The notes under the pieces were generated by a model that was given only the letters and a program-made list of their open reading frames with translations, was not told the origin of the DNA and searched no databases. This document shows positions 1-7,700 of a DNA stretch of 8,741 nucleotides, piece by piece. Position 1 is the first letter of the stretch. Every line of letters begins with the position of its first letter. The DNA lies in contig PAPL01000001.1 of assembly GCA_002708885.1 (NCBI GenBank), positions 18,293-27,033 on the forward strand. The letters run 5' to 3'. This stretch comes from Verrucomicrobiales bacterium. GTDB lineage: Bacteria; Verrucomicrobiota; Verrucomicrobiia; Verrucomicrobiales; DEV007. The position numbers were made by a program, and so were the translations under genes.

Positions 1-1782
1 AGCTATGACATGCTTGCCATTGCTGATTCTATTTCACGCAAAACACCTTCACTCTTTTCCCTAGAGATGTGGGGAGGGGCAACTTTTGACTCTGCGATGC
101 GGTTCCTTAAGGAGGATCCATGGCAAAGGCTAACACAATTGAGGGAAAAGATACCAAATATACTTTTCCAAATGCTGTTCCGTGGATCAAATGCAGTCGG
201 TTATTCAAACTACCCAGACAATGTTGTTAAGGGGTTTGTCAATCATGCATCGGAACGAGGCATGGACATATTTAGAATCTTCGATTCTCTCAATTATACA
301 CCCAATATGAAAGCGGCGATGGAAGCTGTTCGGGAAACTGAAAAGTCAATATGTGAAGCCGCCATATGTTACACCGGAGACATTCTTGATGAAAAAAGAG
401 ATAAATATTCCCTAAAGTATTACGTAGATTTAGCAAATGAATTGAAACTCATGGGCGCGCACATCCTCTGCATAAAAGACATGGCCGGCTTGTGCAGACC
501 GTATGCAGCGGAGAAAATCGTCAAAACACTTAAAGAAGAAGTGGGTCTACCTATACATTTTCATACACATGATACGAGCGGAATTAATGCCTCCTCAATA
601 TTAAAAGCTTCAGAAGCAGGAGTAGATATCGCAGACGCCGCACTATCATCAATGTCAGGATCAACCAGCCAGCCATGCCTGAATTCTATTGTTGCTGCTC
701 TCGAGAACACTGACAGAGAATCATCACTTAACCTCCGAGAGCTAGATGAATTTTCTGACTATTGGGAAGGAATAAGAAAATATTATTTCCCATTCGACAC
801 TTCACCTCCTCATGGAACTGCCGAGGTTTATTTACATGAAATGCCAGGCGGTCAGTTTACGAACCTTAAAGAACAAGCAGAGGCCATGGGGTTAGGTTCT
901 CGATGGCCTGAAATTGCTCAATGCTATTCAGAAGTTAACGATCTGTTTGGTGACATTGTAAAAGTGACGCCCTCAAGCAAGGTTGTTGGTGACATGACAA
1001 TGTTCCTTGTAACCCAAGGCATTAGTCCAGCAGACGTCGTCAATTTACCTAAAGGAACCGCATTCCCAGAATCAGTCGTTGATATGCTAGGCGGTGGACT
1101 AGGTCAACCAATGGACGGATGGCCCGCGGAAGTCCAGAAAGTAATCCTAGGCGACAAAGAACCTATCACTGACAGGCCCGGCGACCATGCGAAAGAGGTT
1201 GATTTTGATGAAGTCAAAAAAGAGTTAAAAACAAAATTAAACAGAGAACCAACTGAAGATGAAGTATGGAGCTATTTAATGTATCCTCAGGTATTCTTGG
1301 ATTTCATTTCAAGCAACAACGAATTCAGCGATCTAAGTGTATTACCTACCCCAGCCTATTTCTACGGTGCGCAAGTAGGTGAGGAAATCAGTATTGATAT
1401 CGAAGTCGGTAAAACGCTTTTTGTTGAACTTGTTAATGTTGGTGAGCCTGATGAAAACGCTAACCGTAACGTTATATTTGAGTTGAACGGTTCAGCAAGA
1501 CATACCTTAATTAATGACAGAACGCTCACGCCAACTGCAGTATTACGCAAAAAGGCCGATAAAGCTGATTCTAGCCAGATCGGAGCACCTATGCCCGGGC
1601 TAGTTGCAGAGCTTAACGTCAGCATAGGTAACAAAGTTCAGGAAGGCGATCCATTGTTAACATTAGAAGCAATGAAAATGTTCACTACTGTGTCTTCCCC
1701 ACATTCAGGGACAGTCGAATCTATTGAAGTGTCTTCTGGTGAAAATGTCGACACTGGCGACTTACTACTAATAATTGTCTAA
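1..1782 (+). CDS. pyc: Pyruvate carboxylase, C-terminal half (5'-truncated by window edge)
   Basis: Biotin-dependent cytoplasmic enzyme (EC 6.4.1.1) that carboxylates pyruvate to oxaloacetate, replenishing the TCA cycle and feeding gluconeogenesis. The frame is open from base 1 (Ser-Tyr-Asp before the ATG at 10), so that ATG is an internal methionine (family context RTYDML) and not the start. About 593 of the usual ~1,150 residues are visible. Missing upstream are the biotin carboxylase domain and the RDAHQS metal-binding Asp. Seen: FSLEMWGGATFD (58-93), CIKDMAGL with the lysine that is carbamylated in the family (codon 475), HFHTHDT with the metal-binding HxH (562-570), TSQPC (usually TSQPS), EVYLHEMPGGQFTNL (near 820-860), VKVTPSSKVVGD with the catalytic Thr (codon 967), the PYC/OadA conserved region to about 1520, and a biotinyl domain with EAMKM (biotin Lys codon 1675). 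The FQMLFRGSNAVGY and NYPDNVV motifs favour pyruvate carboxylase over oxaloacetate decarboxylase alpha. The reading frame is intact. It converges on the neighbouring gene with 7 bases between stops. Confidence 0.96.
   Translation, partial: SYDMLAIADSISRKTPSLFSLEMWGGATFDSAMRFLKEDPWQRLTQLREKIPNILFQMLFRGSNAVGYSNYPDNVVKGFVNHASERGMDIFRIFDSLNYTPNMKAAMEAVRETEKSICEAAICYTGDILDEKRDKYSLKYYVDLANELKLMGAHILCIKDMAGLCRPYAAEKIVKTLKEEVGLPIHFHTHDTSGINASSILKASEAGVDIADAALSSMSGSTSQPCLNSIVAALENTDRESSLNLRELDEFSDYWEGIRKYYFPFDTSPPHGTAEVYLHEMPGGQFTNLKEQAEAMGLGSRWPEIAQCYSEVNDLFGDIVKVTPSSKVVGDMTMFLVTQGISPADVVNLPKGTAFPESVVDMLGGGLGQPMDGWPAEVQKVILGDKEPITDRPGDHAKEVDFDEVKKELKTKLNREPTEDEVWSYLMYPQVFLDFISSNNEFSDLSVLPTPAYFYGAQVGEEISIDIEVGKTLFVELVNVGEPDENANRNVIFELNGSARHTLINDRTLTPTAVLRKKADKADSSQIGAPMPGLVAELNVSIGNKVQEGDPLLTLEAMKMFTTVSSPHSGTVESIEVSSGENVDTGDLLLIIV
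1558..1779 (+). other. Biotin carboxyl carrier (biotinyl) domain of pyruvate carboxylase
   Basis: This C-terminal domain of about 74 residues carries the mobile biotin that shuttles carboxyl groups between the two active sites. It begins near the family hallmark GAPMPG and contains EAMKM, whose lysine (codon 1675-1677) is the biotinylation site. That lysine lies 34 residues from the C terminus, the usual spacing in this family (about 35 in the Rhizobium etli enzyme, from memory). The distance from the catalytic Thr codon at 967 to the biotin Lys is 236 residues, also as expected. The domain looks complete and functional. Confidence 0.95.
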
Positions 1783-1789
1783 TGGCGTC

Positions 1790-4700
1790 CTAGTCATTTT
1801 TTCTAACTACCCTCATTCTCAAGAACCTTCGCTTAATACTTTTCGGCAAGCGAATCTCTCTCCTAATCATTAATGGGCTAACAATAACATTATCCATTGT
1901 TAGCTCATCCCATCGATTTAAATCATCCGAAGACTCTAATACCAAGCTGTATTCATTAGCAATTAGTCGAGTTTCAACAGCCCAAACTACTTGAGATTTA
2001 CCAGAATCATACTGCGGTGCATCCATTTGATTGAACTCAATAGAACTTTTACCAAGGACATACTCCATAGCATTATTCAAACCATCCCCGTCATCATCAG
2101 CATCAGGCGCTCCAGCATTATGCCGTTCGGACCACATCTCGTAACTTTCCGCCAGAACAACTCCATGCGGACTTCCGAGCCAATCACTAAAACCCCACGC
2201 ATCTCTCGAGTTGTACTCAATTTCATTGCTCGATGAATGAATCCACTCTAGCGCAAACCCTTCCCCGTCAGTTTTTTTGTACCAATCATCTTTATAAACC
2301 AATCTATACATCATAAACGGGTATGGATCTGGCAACTGAAGAATTAGACTTTCACCACCGTTATTTAATCTCCCTTCATACTGATCAACCAAATATTTTA
2401 ATTCACCATACCTAGAAGTGAACGCCTCTATATTTGAAACAAGCACCACTGTCTCATTAGGCATAAGCGAAACATCACCAAATTCGTATTCGATTCCATT
2501 TACAAATTGAACTCCGTTTAAATTAATATCCGAATCCCCAATATTCTTTAGCTCAATGTATTCGTAATCAGACCCTCCAAGCGGATTATACATAATTTCA
2601 GTTATTCTGAGAGAGCTTAAAATTCCAAGGATCCTATTATATTCTATATATTCATCAGTCCCCTCCTGAGGCTGAGCCGTGCCAGGTGTAGGCAGCACGA
2701 ATTGTTGAACAGCACCGTCTCCTCCTGTCCGTCCCTCTGAAAGGCCTTCTAATTGCGGGCCATAAATAACATTATCAAGAATTTCTCCATCACTATTAGA
2801 CAGTACAATTTGATCCAAGTCAGAGGAAAGCTTGAATCCTTGCGGCTCAATTGCAGTGTATTGTCCGGGTCCAATGAAACTTAACTCAGGAATGGTCATT
2901 GTCTCATAGCCTGAAACACTGGAATCAGACAGCCTTAGACCCGCCATTTGAACAGGGTACAATGAATCATTCACTAGCTCTATAAATTCATTCCTATTTA
3001 ATTGACCGGGATTAGCAAGCCACTCACTTATTCTCAGAGGAGTCGAAACGGCAGTAGCAGCAAGTTTGTTTATATTTCCAGGACTAGGTATGTTTAATTG
3101 CCATAACGAATCTCTTCCATGTCTGCCAATCGAATAATTTACGGCCTGAAAGCCATAATCAACCGAGTCTAATAATTCCTCTGAATCATATAAGTATAAA
3201 GATCCTCCCCCTCCATCAATCTCGATAGGTCCACCGGACGGATCCATTTCAATTATCAAATAGCCCCATGCATCAATCACCGTATCAGCATCAAGAGTTA
3301 ACCTTGAAGCAGAATTAGGTGAGGAGCTCACATAATAACCATCCAAAGAAATGGCACGTGGACTTGAGTTGTAAAGTTCGACATATGAAGGATTAGCACC
3401 TTCCGATACATAGGCCCCTTCATTTAAAATCAAAAACTCATTTAAAAGCAATTTACCAGGATAAGATTGCACAACTTCCCATGATTGTGATTTAGTTGGC
3501 TCGTTTTGCCAATTACCCGCAAAATCCTGACCCAAAACCTCAACCACATAAGTGCCTGGTAATAGATCCTTTAGGGAAATTGTGCCACTGCGAACAGTAG
3601 GAGTTGGAGGATTAAAGCCGTCCCCTATTGTAATGACATCACTCCAATCCTTACCTTCAAATCTCCAGCGATATGCAAAATATCCAGGGCCACCAACAGT
3701 TAATTCCGCCCTCTTATCTAAAGTTATAGGCTCCGGCTCTCCTGAAATAAATATTCCTGAAGAAACCAAAGCACCTAGATCCTGACCGAACCTTCCAGAT
3801 CCTCTGGCAGGAGATGCAGGGTGTAGGTTGAAATTTTTTGACTCTGGATCAATAAACATTGGAGCCTCAATTACATTTTTCTTACCCAGATCCAAAACGC
3901 TCAATCCATCATGATTCCTGCCAATACTCAAATCCGACAACTGAGGGTCTAGCAAATTTTGATACAGTTCCAGAGGAGTTACTGGGTACGGAGGCTCTTT
4001 TGCATCATCGGCACCACTAAAGACCCGCGGAGTCATCAGTATATTGTCAACTAGGTACGCCCCCTTTCCGTGAGTCGCGCGTGAATCCGTATCAGTCGGT
4101 ATAAAAAGATTAACTACAGAAGCAACGCTCGGATTGTCAAATCTATCAAGAAAGTCCGGGTGAATTTTATGAACAGTATTACTCTCAAATATCGTTGAGC
4201 TTTGAATCTTTAAACTAATCGCATGATCAACATCAGAAAATATATTTCTAGCTATTACAAACGTTGCGTCAGGGCCAACATCGCCCGTGGAAATAGCATT
4301 CGCGTAACCCCTGTCTGACGTTTCATCATCCTTGAAAACATTGAGAAACACATTTTCAGACAAATACACATCCCCCCCAAGGTCACACAACTCATCACCT
4401 GCGCCTTCAAAATAGTTTCCAATTATTTGAACGATCGGTTCTGGTCGCCATCCACTATCAACATCAATCACATCATTATGCCCTTTATTTTTACCAAAAA
4501 TATTATTTTTAATTATGTACCTTCCCCCTTCTGGAATCTCGCCGACACCTTTTATGTGCTCACTGATGTTATCAAGACCAAGTTCTGCAGGCCTCTCCGA
4601 TTCGGTAAACATATCAGGAAATATTGAATTCCTTATAATTACTGAGGCGTCCTCAGTATAAATCATTCGTATATGAGTTCTAGCAAAAGAAACATCATCA

Positions 4701-7700
4701 AGCACGCATTGAGACTTGATAACTCCAATTGCCCCCTCATCATCTTGTGCACTGTCAATGTCAGTGCACACGATCAAATTTTCCGGATCAAGTGTATCGA
4801 CTATTTTAACACCCCTCCACTTTGGCGGCGCGTCTGGCAATTCACCGTCCCCGGCATCATCCTCAACGAACTCAGAACCAGGCACATGTGAAAACTGTAT
4901 CCTTCGATCGGGCTCACCAACGATCAGCGCTTTCCCGCGTATCTCAATCTTAGCACCCTCACTAACATATACAGAAACTCCAGGATCAATATAAAAGGTC
5001 ACCCCAACCGGAATTTCCACATCATCAGTGACATGATAAGGTGAGTCATCCAAATTCCATCGAACTTCACCCCCAACTGCCACAAAATCATAAAACCCAA
5101 CGTCTCCTTGCCCTTCTACTATTGCCGGAGAGTTTTCAAGAAGTCTAAAGTCCCCATTATCAGCGCTTCTAAAGAGCGGGTCCGCATTTTGATTATCCGA
5201 CCAACCCCCTTCGACTATTGAACCATTAATATCTATATCCTCCTCACTATAATCGGTACGCACCTCAACTTCGTTGCCCCACAAAATACTATTATTTACA
5301 GTATATTCACTAGGGTCATCATCACCATCCTTATTTTCGACCTGCAACCCCACTTCACTATTTCCTGAAATAGTAACACCGTTAAGTATAACTTTAGAAT
5401 CATCTTTAGCCGATATGCCAATACCATTATTAACTAAAAGGCCACCATTCAATTGCAGAGAACCTCCAAAGGCGCTTATCCCTTTGTCTGAACAATTTCT
5501 GCAAATAATTCCCTCGGCTAAAACATCTGCATCAAGAGTATCAATGCCATCATCATCCATGTATGCAACAGTGACATTTCTAAGAATTAAATCCTGATCA
5601 GGTTTTGCTTCGTGCAAATAAATTGCATCATTGTCATCCGTAACATTGTCTTCTCTGTAAATGCCTAGCATATCAGTGATGTAGCAATTTTCTAATAGCA
5701 CACCAGTATCAAAAGTCTCAAACCCCATTACTGACCTCGCCCAATGACACCTCCGGAAAATCAAATTAGAACCTACTCCGTTTTGCTCATTCGCTTGACC
5801 CACTTTCCCCCTATTATCCGATATAGTGCAATCTTCAAAAGTGACACTCGATCCTAGGACTCTTAGAACCCTCCCGTGATCTGTATGCCCACCACTCGGC
5901 GAGTGACCCGCGTTATGAATATTAGTGTATTTAAAAACAGCACTCTCGGATCCGTTAAATAATATCTGCCCCCAAACATCACCGAGTTCAGAAGAGGTAA
6001 AAGTGATTGGCGACTCACTTGTGCCAATACAATTTATACTTCCTTCAATTATGAGATCTGTCCCTTCACTACTTTGAGGCTCCTTATCACCATCTAATAA
6101 AACAATAGTACCAGGAAGAAGGTTTAACACATGCCCTTTCGGAACGGTCAAATCATCCGTGACACGCACTACGCCGGACCAGTTAGTCACAGGTTCTAGG
6201 AGCTCACCTGATACCTCCATAATATCTGGCGACGGCCCCAGACTAACGATACCTTTAGATATCTGCTTTTGTCCGCTCGTTACATTTAAAACCACATCAC
6301 CAGGATCAACAGAAGGGCCAGAAATCAAGGCACTTAACTGTAAGTCAAAACTGATATCCGAACTACGGTCATCTCCTTGTTTAATCTCAACCGCAACAAC
6401 GTTGCGCCCAGGAACCAGCAAGGATGGCGACAATTGAGAAAAGTCCTGAAAGTTCTCTGTAGGTGTATCATCACCATCAATGGTATACTCATCAAAGGCC
6501 ATTCCTGAAGCCATATTGGAGGTTTTAAAGAATTCCCTTCCATTAAGATATACAATCGCACCATCATCATACTTTAACCGCATCTCCAATTCCGATATAT
6601 TCTCAACATCATCCACAATGAATTCAGACCGGAAATATGTTGTCGCGTATTTGTTCCTCGAGCTTGGGCCAAAACTTAATTCGGTAACCTCATCCTCATC
6701 GCCATAGCCCAACTCAGCTCTGCCTCCTTGCCATTCGGAATCATCAAATTCTACCCCCTGCCACTGAACGCCTTGATCTGATCCGTCATCTAAATACTTC
6801 CAAAAGGACCCCTCAGTAATCAGAATCTTTTTTTCTTCTGCTCCACCACCCTCCACAGTGACTAAAGCACTGCCCAAACCATTCCTAAGCTGAATCTCGC
6901 TTGGATTTATTCTTATACCAGGTCGATTGGCTTTGAGTGTCACAGACGAATCCCAAACTTCTCTCAAATAGGAGCCATTTGAATCCCTCAAATCCACACG
7001 GACCAGAAAGGGAACCTTGGGAATATATGTATCTCGGGTAGTTAAAAAAATATCACCTATTTCTTCATCTCCCCGCAACTGTCCAGACACCTCTGTAACT
7101 CTTCCTGTATCGTTCCATAATTTGAAATTATCCTCATGCAAAGTCTGCTCTACAGAATCGCCATAAAAAGCGACTCGGACGCTGTTAATGCCACCCATCA
7201 TAGGGCCACCGTTCTCGATAGATTTAATTGTCAACTCCCACGTGCCCTCGACAGGATCAAGGCTCGCATCGACCCCGTTCACTTTTACTGATTTGACCTT
7301 GCCTACATGAAAATCGCCCCGGAGCCTCGCCTCCCCATTAACTGTTCGAAAATAGCCATCGCGTGATCTTGGAAGATCAACTTCGGAAGAATAGTTTGTT
7401 TGTATTTGAGCCAGAACTCCCCGCCTCCAATCAACAACAAATTCTTTCATCTCATCCAAAACATCAGATGGGACAAAATGACCAACGGCCCTATCAATTA
7501 TTGGATTTATCAGTTCCGGTTTGTACCTATCCTCAATTAACTGGAGAAATTTAGCATAATAACGACGAACAATATCCGGATGCGACAAGAACTCACTTAA
7601 TCCATTCACATCTGCATATGTGAAAATAGACAAATTTGGACTTCCCGATCTGGTCCCCTGATCTAAAACTGTATCCAAATCATGCGGAACTAACTTAAAT

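Noticed and set aside
1362..1634. Minus-strand open frame of 90 codons inside pyc
   Set aside because: It lies wholly antisense to conserved pyruvate carboxylase coding sequence, and its product resembles no known family.
1741..1761. Possible terminator for the minus-strand gene inside the pyc 3' end
   Set aside because: The stem is 4 bp (GTCG/CGAC) with a four-T run on the minus strand; it encodes conserved biotinyl-domain residues and is probably chance.
1..1782. Oxaloacetate decarboxylase alpha or two-subunit PycB as the identity of the left gene
   Set aside because: The FQMLFRGSNAVGY, NYPDNVV and VKVTPSSKVVGD motifs are of the single-chain pyruvate carboxylase type. The missing N-terminal half cannot be seen, so a small doubt remains.
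1781..1802. Possible rho-independent terminator for pyc
   Set aside because: The stem is only 5 bp including one G-T pair, with an 8-base loop and a run of six T. It is too weak and AT-rich to call.
4427..4994. Several plus-strand open frames of 66-92 codons opposite the giant gene
   Set aside because: They overlap each other and are antisense to well-supported beta-helix coding sequence, with no family resemblance. They are shadows of an uninterrupted frame.
3764..6220. Autotransporter or polymorphic outer-membrane adhesin as the identity of the beta-helix region
   Set aside because: There is no C-terminal beta-barrel translocator and no GGAI/FxxN repeats. The solenoid is followed by Ig-like and lamin-tail domains.
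6334..6570. Minus-strand 78-codon frame within the galactose-binding-like region
   Set aside because: It is an out-of-frame shadow of the giant gene, which is intact and conserved through this region.
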